Origin: Oleomonas cavernae
GTDB taxonomy: Bacteria > Pseudomonadota > Alphaproteobacteria > Zavarziniales > Zavarziniaceae
Length of the DNA stretch: 64,000 nt
Reading direction: 5' to 3'
Assembly: GCF_003590945.1 (NCBI RefSeq)
Contig: NZ_QYUK01000011.1
Coordinates: forward strand, 4,062,909-4,126,908
This document shows, piece by piece, positions 28,119-36,247 of the stretch. The position numbers and the translations under genes are program-made. Each line of letters starts with the position of its first letter. The stretch's first letter is position 1. A model generated the notes under the pieces. That model ran no database searches. It had not been told where the DNA came from and was given only the letters and a program-made list of their open reading frames with translations.

Positions 28119-28226
28119 ATGATTTCGGCGATCGGCTGGGCGCCGCTGCTGTCAATCGGCTGGATCGGCCTTACCGCCGCACTGGCGCTGGCGCGCCGCC
28201 ACCGCCATCGCCGCCGTGACCGATGA
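28119..28226 (+). CDS. 35-residue predicted single-pass membrane protein
   Basis: ATG 28119 follows GAAAGG and encodes a single hydrophobic stretch (residues about 3-25, APLLSIGWIGLTAALALA) followed by a basic RRHRHRRRDR tail. The stop overlaps the start of the GT2 synthase by 4 bp (ATGA), which argues for translational coupling. No homologue is recognised. It could be a small subunit of the synthase or only a leader ORF. Confidence 0.55.
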   Translation: MISAIGWAPLLSIGWIGLTAALALARRHRHRRRDR

Positions 28227-30109
28227 CGGGGTTCGATTGGGGCGGCGCCCTCGCCGGCCCCGCCGGCGATGCCCTGATCGCCCGCGGCATCGTCCGGGCG
28301 CCGGCGCGGGAGGCGGCCATCGACGAGGCCCGGCGCTGGCGCGCCGATCCCACCACGATCCTGCTGGCACAGACCGGGGCGGATGCCGCCAGGATCGCGG
28401 ACGCCTATGCCCAGGGCCTGGGCCTGCGCCGGATCGATCTGGCGGCCGCACCACCCGATCCTGCCCGGCTCGACTTCTCGCGGCTGGCCGATTACGGCCG
28501 CTTCCTGCTGCTGCCCTGGCGGCGCGAAGGCGATTTTACCGTCGTTGCCTGCGTCTCGCCCTCGATCGCGTTGCTCGCCATGGCCGAGGCCATGGTCGGC
28601 GGGCCGGCGATCCTGGCCGTGACGACGCGGGCAGCCCTGATCACCGCCATGACCGCGGCCTTTGCGCCCAGGCTGAGCGATGAGGCCATCAATCTGCTGG
28701 CCCGGGCCGATCCTGAAAATTCGGCCGGCCGGCCCAAAGGTCTCGCGACCGCCTGGCCTTGGTGGCTGGGGCTGGCGGCGGTATCAGCGGCGGCGGCCTT
28801 GGCGCCGTGGATCGCCTTGACCATCGCCAACGCCCTGATCGCCGTCTTCTATCTGGGCAATCTGTTGCTGCGCGGGGTGCTGGTGATCGCCGGCGGGGCC
28901 AGGCAGCCGCCGGCCCCGGCAGCACAGGCCATGGCCGATGGCGAACTGCCCCGTTACACGGTCCTGGTGCCGCTGCATGACGAGCCGGCGATCCTGCCGA
29001 TCCTGGCGGGCGCGCTCGACCGGCTCGACTATCCCAGGCCCCTGCTCGACATCAAGCTGATCATGGAGGCCGACGACCAGGCGACGCTGGCCGCGGCACA
29101 GGCCTTGAACCTGGCCGATCGCTACGACGTCGTGCTGGTGCCGCCATCCCATCCCCGCACCAAGCCCAAGGCCTGCAACTATGCCCTGCCCCTGGCGCGC
29201 GGCGACCTGCTGGTCATCTTCGATGCCGAGGACAAGCCGGAATCGGACCAGTTGCGCAAGGCCGCCGCGATCTTCCGCGATGCCCCGCCCGATCTCGCCT
29301 GTATCCAGGCGCGTCTCAATTTCTACAATGCCGAGGAGAACTGGCTGACCCGGATGTTCGCCCTCGACTATGCGCTGTGGTTCGATTTCCTGCTGCCGGG
29401 CCTGGAGCGGTTGAGCATTCCCCTGCCCCTGGGCGGCACCTCCAATCATTTCAGAACCCCCATTTTGCGAGAGGTTCTGGCCTGGGACCCGTACAATGTA
29501 ACCGAAGACGCCGATCTGGGGATTCGCCTGCGCCGCCGCGGCTACCGGGTGGGCACGGTCGACTCGACCACGTTCGAGGAAGCCACCTGCCAGGCCCACA
29601 ACTGGCTGCGCCAGCGCACGCGCTGGCTGAAGGGCTATATCCAGACCTGGGCCGTGCATATGCGGGCGCCGCGTGACCTCTGGCGGCGCCTGGGGCCGGT
29701 CGGCTTCCTGGGTTTTCAGTTCTTCATCGGCGGCACCGTGCTCTCCGGCCTGCTCAATCCCGTGGTCTGGGCCACCTGCGCCTGGTGGCTGGCGACGGGG
29801 AGCGGTGCGCTGGATGCCTTGTTCCCGTCCTTCGTGCTGGCGGCCAGCCTGCTGGCCTGGCTGGTCGGCAATTTCATCTTCCTCTACCTTGCCATGATCG
29901 CGCCGTTCCGGCGTAACTGGTACGATCTCGCGCCCTGGGCCCTGACCGCGACGCCCTACTGGGCACTGATCTCGCTCGCCGGCTACCGGGCCCTGTGGCA
30001 GTACTTCTCGCGCCCCTTCCTGTGGGAAAAGACCCGCCACGGCAACAGCCGCAAGGTCAGGGCGACCCTGGCCGGCCATGCCGCCGCCGTGGCGGAGCGG
30101 GGGCCATGA
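28223..30109 (+). CDS. Processive GT2 family glycosyltransferase with N-terminal MshEN/T2SSE-N-like domain
   Basis: 628 residues. Residues 1-170 resemble the N-terminal region of type II secretion ATPases and NfrB, which in related proteins can bind c-di-GMP. Two helices follow, then the GT2 core with LVPLHDEPAILP, EADD, FDAEDKPE, TEDADLG and QRTRWLKGYIQTW, the D,D,D,Q(Q/R)XRW set of processive synthases. The C-terminus has four or five more helices. It should make or export an envelope polysaccharide. It overlaps the previous and next genes by 4 bp. Confidence 0.87.
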   Translation: MTGFDWGGALAGPAGDALIARGIVRAPAREAAIDEARRWRADPTTILLAQTGADAARIADAYAQGLGLRRIDLAAAPPDPARLDFSRLADYGRFLLLPWRREGDFTVVACVSPSIALLAMAEAMVGGPAILAVTTRAALITAMTAAFAPRLSDEAINLLARADPENSAGRPKGLATAWPWWLGLAAVSAAAALAPWIALTIANALIAVFYLGNLLLRGVLVIAGGARQPPAPAAQAMADGELPRYTVLVPLHDEPAILPILAGALDRLDYPRPLLDIKLIMEADDQATLAAAQALNLADRYDVVLVPPSHPRTKPKACNYALPLARGDLLVIFDAEDKPESDQLRKAAAIFRDAPPDLACIQARLNFYNAEENWLTRMFALDYALWFDFLLPGLERLSIPLPLGGTSNHFRTPILREVLAWDPYNVTEDADLGIRLRRRGYRVGTVDSTTFEEATCQAHNWLRQRTRWLKGYIQTWAVHMRAPRDLWRRLGPVGFLGFQFFIGGTVLSGLLNPVVWATCAWWLATGSGALDALFPSFVLAASLLAWLVGNFIFLYLAMIAPFRRNWYDLAPWALTATPYWALISLAGYRALWQYFSRPFLWEKTRHGNSRKVRATLAGHAAAVAERGP

Positions 30110-31058
30110 CCACGCCACCGCGATGGCGGGCCTTCGTGTTCACGGCGACCATGGCGGCGCTGCTGCTGGCACTCGCCCGTCGCTTCGGCATAGAGGGCCA
30201 TGAGGCCAGCGTGATCGACCTGGCCGCCCGGGCAATCGACCGCCAGGTCGCCGCCTATCCACCCCTTCCCGTCCTGCTGACCGCCCTGCTCGACAACCTG
30301 ACCGCCGGTCTTCTGCCCTCGGCCGCCGATGTCCTGTCGGTCCTGATCGCCGGCACCGCGGGGCCGTTGTCCGCGGCCGGGCAGCGGTCTGGGCACCGGG
30401 GCTGGCCCTGGCCCTGGTCGAGGGGCCCGGCGTCGTGCTGCTTTGCCTGCTCATGCTATGCCTTGGGCTGGCCTTGCAGCAGTTTCGGGCGGGAGACGGC
30501 CCCCTGCCACTGATCGGGGCCGGCATTGCCGCCGGTATGATGCCCTTCGCCCACGCCGGTGGCGCCGCCCTCGCCCTGATCTGTGCGCCGCTGGGCATCG
30601 CGGCCCTGTCCCCCGCCCTGATCGCCGGGCGCGGCTTTACCGGCACCCTGTTGCTGGGCCTGTTTCCCTTAGGCGCCCTGACCGCCGCCTATGGCGCCCT
30701 CGCCGCGATCTATGGCGGCGATCCGACACAGCCTTTCGCGGGCCTGCTGGGGAGCGCCGGTATCGACCCCGCCTTGGGCTTGACCTGGGTTGCCCTGGCC
30801 CCGGTGACGGTGCCGTTGCTCTGGCGGGCGGTGACCATGCCGAGCCCCGACCGCCTGATCCTGGCGGGCCTGCTGGCGGCCCCCGCCCTGGCCGCGCTGC
30901 TGCACGGCCTTGGCGGCGGCACCGTAACGCCGGGCCAGATCGCTGGACCGGCCGCCGTCGTTGCCGGTCTCGCGCATCATCGCTCGCCGACCTTGCTGGT
31001 CCTGTCCTGGGGGTTGCTCCTGCTCGCCGGCTCCAGCCCGGGGACCGCGCCATGCTGA
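30106..31058 (+). CDS. GT39/ArnT-like polytopic membrane protein, with one apparent frameshift
   Basis: If one base is restored the product is about 317 residues with eight or so membrane helices. The first part runs MTTPPRWRAFVFTATMAAL to VLSVLIAGTAGP. Near 30381 the frame moves by one; adding a G to the GGG run gives a smooth AAGAAVWAP junction, and the second part continues LALALVEGPGVVLL. Topology and the early D.AARAIDRQVAAYPPLP loop recall PMT/ArnT lipid-linked sugar transferases, but it lacks their large periplasmic domain. It overlaps the GT2 gene by 4 bp and the next gene by 7 bp. Confidence 0.65.
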
Positions 31059-31937
31059 TCGCCGTGCTCGATGATGACGGCACGCGCGCGCCCGGCTATT
31101 GGGACGCCTGGCGGCACTTGGCTACGAGGCCCTACCGTTTGGCGAAGATCGAGAGCCATCCGCCGGCCTGGTCATCGTCGGCGGGCCTTTCGCGGAACCG
31201 GCCGGGGCGCTGCTGGCGCGCCTGAGTCCCGACGGCGCCGTCGTCCTGGTGATCGCCGAGGAAGTCCCTCCCGGCTTGCAGGCCGCCGCGGCCCTGTGCG
31301 GGGCCGAGATCCTGCCCGAGTCCGTGTCGGATGCCGCGTTCGCCGGCCACTTGCGCACCGCCGCCCGCCTGTGGGGCGAGGCCGCGAGGCGGCGCGTCAT
31401 GGAGGCCGAGAGGGCCCAGGTCCTGGCCGAGCGTGATGCCTTGCGTGTCCTGGCCCGTTCGAGCGCGGCGGCCTGATCCTCTCTCCCGCCACCGGCCGCT
31501 ACCAGGCGCAACTGCTGCTCGAGCACCGGGCGGCAACCATCATGATGATCGCGATCGACGACCTCGCGGCTTTGCGCGCCGGCGCCGGCATCGACGCGGC
31601 GCAGGACGCCGAACGCGCCACCGCTGCCCTGCTCGTCCGCTGCCCGGCGCGCCTGGGCGACATACTGCACGTCAGGGGGCCGGGCCAGGGCTGGGGCCTG
31701 TGGTCCGCCGATATCGACCGGCCGGCCGCGGCCGCCCAGGCCCGGCAGATCCTGGACCTGGTCGAGGCCCGCCGCCTGCCCCACGACTTCGCCCGCGGCG
31801 CCGACAGCCTGACCATTTCCATCGGCATCGCCACAACCGGCCTCAAGACCGCCGCCGGCGCGGCCGAGGCGCGCGCCCTGGAGGCCCTCGGCCGTGCCGC
31901 CAGCCTGGGCGGCAACCGCATCCGCTGGGCGGATTGA
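31052..31937 (+). CDS. Receiver-like/degenerate GGDEF protein, with two apparent frameshifts
   Basis: Restoring one base near 31104 and one near 31456 gives a 295-residue protein. Residues 1-115 look like a receiver-type alpha/beta domain (LIAVLDDD, then ILPESVSDAAF), a coiled segment follows, and the last 160 are GGDEF-like: PFERGGLILSPATGRYQAQL, MMIAID, and closing TISIGIATT with GRAASLGGNRIRW. The catalytic GG(D/E)EF loop is replaced by GPGQGWGLW, so it should not make c-di-GMP. Last gene of the glycan operon, it may act as a c-di-GMP sensor for the GT2 synthase. Confidence 0.6.
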
Positions 31938-31940
31938 CCC

Positions 31941-32477
31941 TCAGAACCCGGCAAGCCAGAGGGCGGCGGCCATCAGGTTGTTGGCGACCGGCATCCGGCC
32001 GGCGCCGATCGCGGCGCGCAGTTCGTCGCGCGTCATCAGGCGCAGCTCGGCCTCCTCGAGATCGCCCGAGTCCGCCGCCTGCACGAAGCGGGCACCAGTC
32101 GCATGGAAGACATGGCCCCAAGCGCCGTGCATGTTGGCCATGGTCACCACCGACTGCACCGGGCGCCAGTTTTCCGCGGTGTAACCCGTCTCTTCCCGCA
32201 GTTCGCGGCGCGCGGCGGCCTCGGGCGCCTCGCCCGGATCGATCATGCCGCCGGGCAGGCACAGGCAGGCAGCACCCAGCCCATGGCGGTACTGGTGGAA
32301 CAGCAGGAGTTCGCCGGCCGGCGTCTCCGCCAGGACGACGACATAGGGCGGCATCTCCAGGCGGTGGAAGCCTTCGACGATGCGGCCGTCGGGCAGTTCG
32401 ACCGTGTCGACATGGACGGCCAGGAATGGCGGGCGTTGGTAGACCGTGCGGCGGGCCAGTCGCTTCCAGGGCTTCAT
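31941..32477 (-). CDS. Nudix hydrolase (ADP-ribose pyrophosphatase-like)
   Basis: 178 residues. A complete Nudix box, GGMIDPGEAPEAAARRELRE followed by ETGY, supports Mg-dependent hydrolysis of nucleoside diphosphate-X. FHRLEMPPYVVVLAETPAG is typical of the ADP-ribose group. It begins 3 bp after the sugar-dehydrogenase stop on the same strand. Exact substrate unknown. Confidence 0.88.
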   Translation of the reverse strand: MKPWKRLARRTVYQRPPFLAVHVDTVELPDGRIVEGFHRLEMPPYVVVLAETPAGELLLFHQYRHGLGAACLCLPGGMIDPGEAPEAAARRELREETGYTAENWRPVQSVVTMANMHGAWGHVFHATGARFVQAADSGDLEEAELRLMTRDELRAAIGAGRMPVANNLMAAALWLAGF

Positions 32478-32480
32478 CGC

Positions 32481-33701
32481 TCAAAGGCTCCCGCGGTAGG
32501 AGATGCGCCAGATGACATTGGCGACATCGTCGGCCACCAGCAAGGCGCCGTCCCTGGCCACCGCCAGGCCGCAGGGCCGGCCCCAGACCGACGCCCGGTC
32601 GCGGCCCGCCTGCCAGAAGCCGCTGGCGAAGACCTCGTAGGCGTCGGCCGCCGGGCGGCCATGGTCGAACTTCACCCGCACCACCTGATAGCCGCGCGGG
32701 CGCCCGGCGTTCCAACTGCCGTGCAGGGCGACGAAGGCATCGCCCTTGAAGTCGGCCGGGAATTGCCCGCCGTCGTAGAACACCAGGCCCAGCGGCGCCG
32801 AGTGGCTGCGGAACAGGACCTCGCCCCGGCGCATGGCCGCCGCCAGCTCCGGACGGCGCCCGCCCAGGCGCGGGTCGGGCCGCCCCAGATAGGCATAGGG
32901 CCAGCCGTAGAAGGCGCCTTCGATCACCTGCGCCAGATAATCGGGCACCAACTCGTCGCCCAGGCCGTCACGCTCGTTGACCACGGTCCACAGGGCGCCG
33001 GTTTGCGGGTGCACGGCGAGGCCCACCGGGTTGCGCAGGCCGGTGGCGAAGCTGTGCCCGGCACCGCCCCCGGCCGCGAAACGCTGGATGGTGGCACGGG
33101 GTAGAGCCTCCTCGGCGATATTGCCCTGGCTGCCGATGGCAACGAACAGGTCCGCCCCATCGCGCGAGAAGGCGATGTTGCGGGTCCAGTGACCGCCGGG
33201 GTCGCCGAAGGCCCCGTCGTCGGTGATCCGCACGGGGGCCGCTGCCCTTTCGCCACCATCATAGGCGACCCGCCACACCCCATAGGCGTCGCCGATGTAA
33301 AGCTGGCCGTCGTGCAGGGCCAGGCCGTGCGGCAGGTTGAGGCCGGTGACAAAGTCGCTGCGCCCTTCGGCGATGCCGTCGCCGTCGGCGTCGATCAGCC
33401 GCGTCACCGTCCCGGCCTGCGGCTGGGCCAGGAACACCGCCCCGTCCGGGGCCACGGCCAGCCAGCGGGCGTGCTCGAAACCTTCGGCGAACAGCTGGAC
33501 GGCAAAGCCGGGCGGCACGGCCGGCAGCACCCCGGCCGGCCGGGCGACTTCGCGCGGGCTGTTGGAAGCGCTATCGGTGGCATAGGGGGCGGGCAGGGCG
33601 GCGGGATCGACCGACAGGCGGGTGCCGACCGGTTCGGTCTGGGCGCCCGCCATGGCGGGGCAGAGCAGGGCGAGGGCCGCCAGCGGCAAAAATCTGGTCA
33701 T
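32481..33701 (-). CDS. PQQ-dependent sugar/sorbosone dehydrogenase-like exported protein
   Basis: About 406 residues from ATG 33701, chosen because a Sec signal peptide (TRFLPLAALALLCPAMAGA) starts there and AAGGG lies upstream; a longer in-frame start at 33731 adds nothing. The body is a six-bladed beta-propeller of the GDH-B/sorbosone type: FARWLAVAPDGAVFLAQ-like repeats, LNLPHGLALHDGQLYIGD, IEGAFYGWPYAY, HSAPLGLVFYDGGQFP and FVALHGSWN. It would act in the periplasm. Substrate unknown. Confidence 0.84.
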   Translation of the reverse strand: MTRFLPLAALALLCPAMAGAQTEPVGTRLSVDPAALPAPYATDSASNSPREVARPAGVLPAVPPGFAVQLFAEGFEHARWLAVAPDGAVFLAQPQAGTVTRLIDADGDGIAEGRSDFVTGLNLPHGLALHDGQLYIGDAYGVWRVAYDGGERAAAPVRITDDGAFGDPGGHWTRNIAFSRDGADLFVAIGSQGNIAEEALPRATIQRFAAGGGAGHSFATGLRNPVGLAVHPQTGALWTVVNERDGLGDELVPDYLAQVIEGAFYGWPYAYLGRPDPRLGGRRPELAAAMRRGEVLFRSHSAPLGLVFYDGGQFPADFKGDAFVALHGSWNAGRPRGYQVVRVKFDHGRPAADAYEVFASGFWQAGRDRASVWGRPCGLAVARDGALLVADDVANVIWRISYRGSL

Positions 33702-33752
33702 GACGCGGGCCCTTTGCGGAGAGTTAACCATTGCCCGCTAGTCTGCCTCCTC

Positions 33753-34178
33753 ATGACCATGATCGCCAGCCGACGCCACTTCCTGGGCCTTCTCGCCTTC
33801 GCCGCCATGGGCCTGCCCGCCGCCGCGGCCCGGGCCGAAGCCGCGCGGGACGGGCTCGACATTGTCGGCGATATCGTTGTGCTGGCGCCGATCTATATGT
33901 CGGTGGTGCGGCGGGGCAAGGTGCGCGCGATCATGACCATCGCGTCCAATCTGGATGTCACCGATCTCGACATACGCGAACGGATCGCGCGCGAACTGCC
34001 CCGGCTGCGCGACGCCTATCTGCGTGCGCTCGACCCCTATCTGGACCGGATCGACCTGAAAACCGCGCCCAATGTCATGCACATGACCGGGCTGCTGCAG
34101 AAGGCGACGGACGGGCTGTTCGGCACGGGCAAGACCACGGTGCTGATCACCCATGCCACCATTCGCCGCATGACCTGA
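33753..34178 (+). CDS. Small Tat-exported protein, FliL-like
   Basis: 141 residues from ATG 33753. The N-terminus SRRHFLGLLAFAAMGLPAAA is a twin-arginine-type signal. The mature 110 residues (VVLAPIYMSVVRRGKVRAIM, NLDVTDLDIRERIARELPRLRDAY) recall FliL and similar periplasmic proteins, but there is no FliL transmembrane anchor or motility gene nearby. Function is uncertain. It is divergent from the sugar dehydrogenase. Confidence 0.6.
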   Translation: MTMIASRRHFLGLLAFAAMGLPAAAARAEAARDGLDIVGDIVVLAPIYMSVVRRGKVRAIMTIASNLDVTDLDIRERIARELPRLRDAYLRALDPYLDRIDLKTAPNVMHMTGLLQKATDGLFGTGKTTVLITHATIRRMT

Positions 34179-34195
34179 ACCCAGGCCGGGCCGGG

Positions 34196-34954
34196 TCACA
34201 TCGCGCTGATGCCGCCGTCGACGAACAGTTCGGCACCCGTGACGAATTTCGCTTCGTCGCTGGCCAGATAGAGCACGGCATAGGCGACGTCGTCGGGCTC
34301 GCCCACGCGCCCCAGCGGCACCTGGCGCCCCAGCTTGGCCAGGCCCTCGTCGCGGCCGATCGCCTTGGTCAGATTGTCGAGGATGGGCGTGTCGATGAAG
34401 GTCGGGTGGACCGAATTGCAGCGGATGCCATAGCCCTTGCGCGCGCAATGCAGGGCGACCGACTTGGACAGATGCCGGACCCCGGCCTTGGCCGAATTAT
34501 AGGCCGCCATGTTGTGGCCGGCGATGACACCGGCAATCGACGATATATTGACGATCGAGCCGCCGCCCGACCTGGCGATCAGCGAAATGGCGTATTTGCA
34601 GCCCAGGAAGACGCTGTCCAGGTCGACGGCGTGGACCAGCCGCCACAGCTCCAGGCTGGTCTCCTCGACCGTGCCCGAGGGGCCGATCCCAGCATTGTTG
34701 ACCAGGATGTTGAGCCCACCGAAATGATCGTCCGCCGCGGCCAGGACTCGTTGCCAGTCCTCGGCTTGGGTCACGTCATGGGCAAGCGGCAGGGCGGCCG
34801 GGCCGATCTCGGCCGCGACCTTGCCCACACCGTCGACATTGATGTCGGTAACCACCACCCTGGCGCCTTCGCGCGCCAGCATGCGGGCGGTCGCCCGGCC
34901 CAGTCCCGATGCCGCCCCGGTCACCAGGGCGATCTTGCCGTCCACGCGTCCCAC
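34196..34954 (-). CDS. Short-chain dehydrogenase/reductase
   Basis: 252 residues from a GTG start. TGAASGLG cofactor motif, NNAGIG, catalytic SS and YNSAK, and PTFIDTPIL are all in place for a classical SDR. ITDINVDG after beta-2 favours NAD(H). Such enzymes act on steroids, cyclohexanols and 3-hydroxyacyl compounds. It follows the YCF48-like gene on the same strand at 27 bp, so it belongs to the DUF1302 array's downstream part. Confidence 0.88.
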   Translation of the reverse strand: MGRVDGKIALVTGAASGLGRATARMLAREGARVVVTDINVDGVGKVAAEIGPAALPLAHDVTQAEDWQRVLAAADDHFGGLNILVNNAGIGPSGTVEETSLELWRLVHAVDLDSVFLGCKYAISLIARSGGGSIVNISSIAGVIAGHNMAAYNSAKAGVRHLSKSVALHCARKGYGIRCNSVHPTFIDTPILDNLTKAIGRDEGLAKLGRQVPLGRVGEPDDVAYAVLYLASDEAKFVTGAELFVDGGISAM

Positions 34955-34981
34955 GCCAAAACCCCCCTGAGAAAACCGGGC

Positions 34982-36103
34982 TCAGTTGGTCAGGGTGGCA
35001 CCAGCGCCGCCTTCGCCGAACAGCAGTACCGTGCCGTCCGAGGTCTGGTAGGCCGTGGTCAGCGAGGCGCGCTCCTTGCGCGACACCGGCGTGAAGCTCT
35101 TGCCGCGATCGGCCGAGACCAGGACGGTCCCCTCCAGGCCGACCAGGATGATACGGCCATCGCGCAGTTCGACACCCGATTGCAGCGAGGCGATGGTGCT
35201 GGTCGGCACCTGGGACCAGGTGGCGCCGCTGTCGGTGGTGTGCCAGACGTTGCCCCGCAGGCCGAAGGCCAGGATGGAACCGTCCTTCAGCGCCAGCACG
35301 TTCCAGTACGAACCGGAATAGGGCGTCTCGATATCCTGGATCTGGCTCAAGGTGGCATCGGTCACGAAGATGTGGCCCATTTCGCCGGCGATCCACAGAC
35401 GACCGTCGGGCGCCTTGGCGATGCCGTTCATGTGGAAATCGAGGTCGCCCAGGTCCTTGCGGGTCCAGGTCTTGCCGCCATCGGCCGTGGTCACCACGTG
35501 GCTGTAGGCGCCGACCGCAAAGCCGGTGGTGGCGTCCTTCATGTAGAGATCGAACAGCGGCGATTCCGCCGCCGGATCGAAATGGACCAGGGCCCAGGTC
35601 TGGCCGCCGTCTTCCGTGCGCAGGATGACCGCGTCATGGCCGGTGGCAAAGCCCAGCTTCTCGTCGACGAAATGGACCGAGGTCAGGCTGACGTCGACCG
35701 GGGTCGCAATCTGGGTCCAGGTCTTGCCTTCGTCGGGCGAGAGCAGCACATGGCCCCAGGCACCGACCGCGACGAGATTGGGGCCGGCCTTGGTGACCGC
35801 GGTGATCAGGGTCTGGGCCGAAAGCGGCTCCATGACCGAGGGGATCGGCTTGGCATCCTCGGCGCCCTTGCTGCCCATCTGGTTGAGCAGGCTGGTAAGG
35901 CCGTCGCCTGACGCCGGCGGGGCTGCATCCGCTGCCGGGGCAGGGGGCGCCGCATCCACGGCAGGAGCGGGCGGGGTGGCTTCGGCCGCAGGCGGGGCCG
36001 CCGCGGGCTGCCCATCCTGCGCCCACACCGGCACCACCGCGATTGTGGCCGCGACCAGGGCGGCGGACGAAACGCGACGTGCAAGGGCTGTAAGGACGGA
36101 CAT
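34982..36103 (-). CDS. YCF48/BNR-repeat periplasmic protein
   Basis: 373 residues with a Sec signal (VAATIAVVPVWA), an Ala/Pro-rich linker of about 60 residues and a beta-propeller of repeated SxDxGxTW motifs: SPDEGKTW, TEDGGQTW, TADGGKTW, TDSGATW and SADRGKSF. This is the YCF48-like (Hcf136) type. Such proteins regularly accompany DUF1302, DUF1329 and RND/MMPL genes in proteobacteria. It probably works in the periplasm with the barrels upstream, perhaps in assembly. Confidence 0.85.
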   Translation of the reverse strand: MSVLTALARRVSSAALVAATIAVVPVWAQDGQPAAAPPAAEATPPAPAVDAAPPAPAADAAPPASGDGLTSLLNQMGSKGAEDAKPIPSVMEPLSAQTLITAVTKAGPNLVAVGAWGHVLLSPDEGKTWTQIATPVDVSLTSVHFVDEKLGFATGHDAVILRTEDGGQTWALVHFDPAAESPLFDLYMKDATTGFAVGAYSHVVTTADGGKTWTRKDLGDLDFHMNGIAKAPDGRLWIAGEMGHIFVTDATLSQIQDIETPYSGSYWNVLALKDGSILAFGLRGNVWHTTDSGATWSQVPTSTIASLQSGVELRDGRIILVGLEGTVLVSADRGKSFTPVSRKERASLTTAYQTSDGTVLLFGEGGAGATLTN

Positions 36104-36247
36104 CAGGCACTCTCCCCGGAATTTTATTGTGGTCTGCCACCGTTATAAGTGGCTTCTAGCGTGACTGCGCCGCCAATTCAATGCGGGAGAAGCGCAGAGA
36201 CCCGCTCGCCGGCCAAATCCCGGCAAACGGACCCTCACGCCCCCCGA

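Noticed and set aside
30360-31480. Cluster of real pseudogenes
   Set aside because: Three breaks within 1.1 kb suggested decay, but each is one base in or near short G/C runs, overlaps between genes are intact and the rejoined proteins read normally. Consensus error is preferred, not proven.
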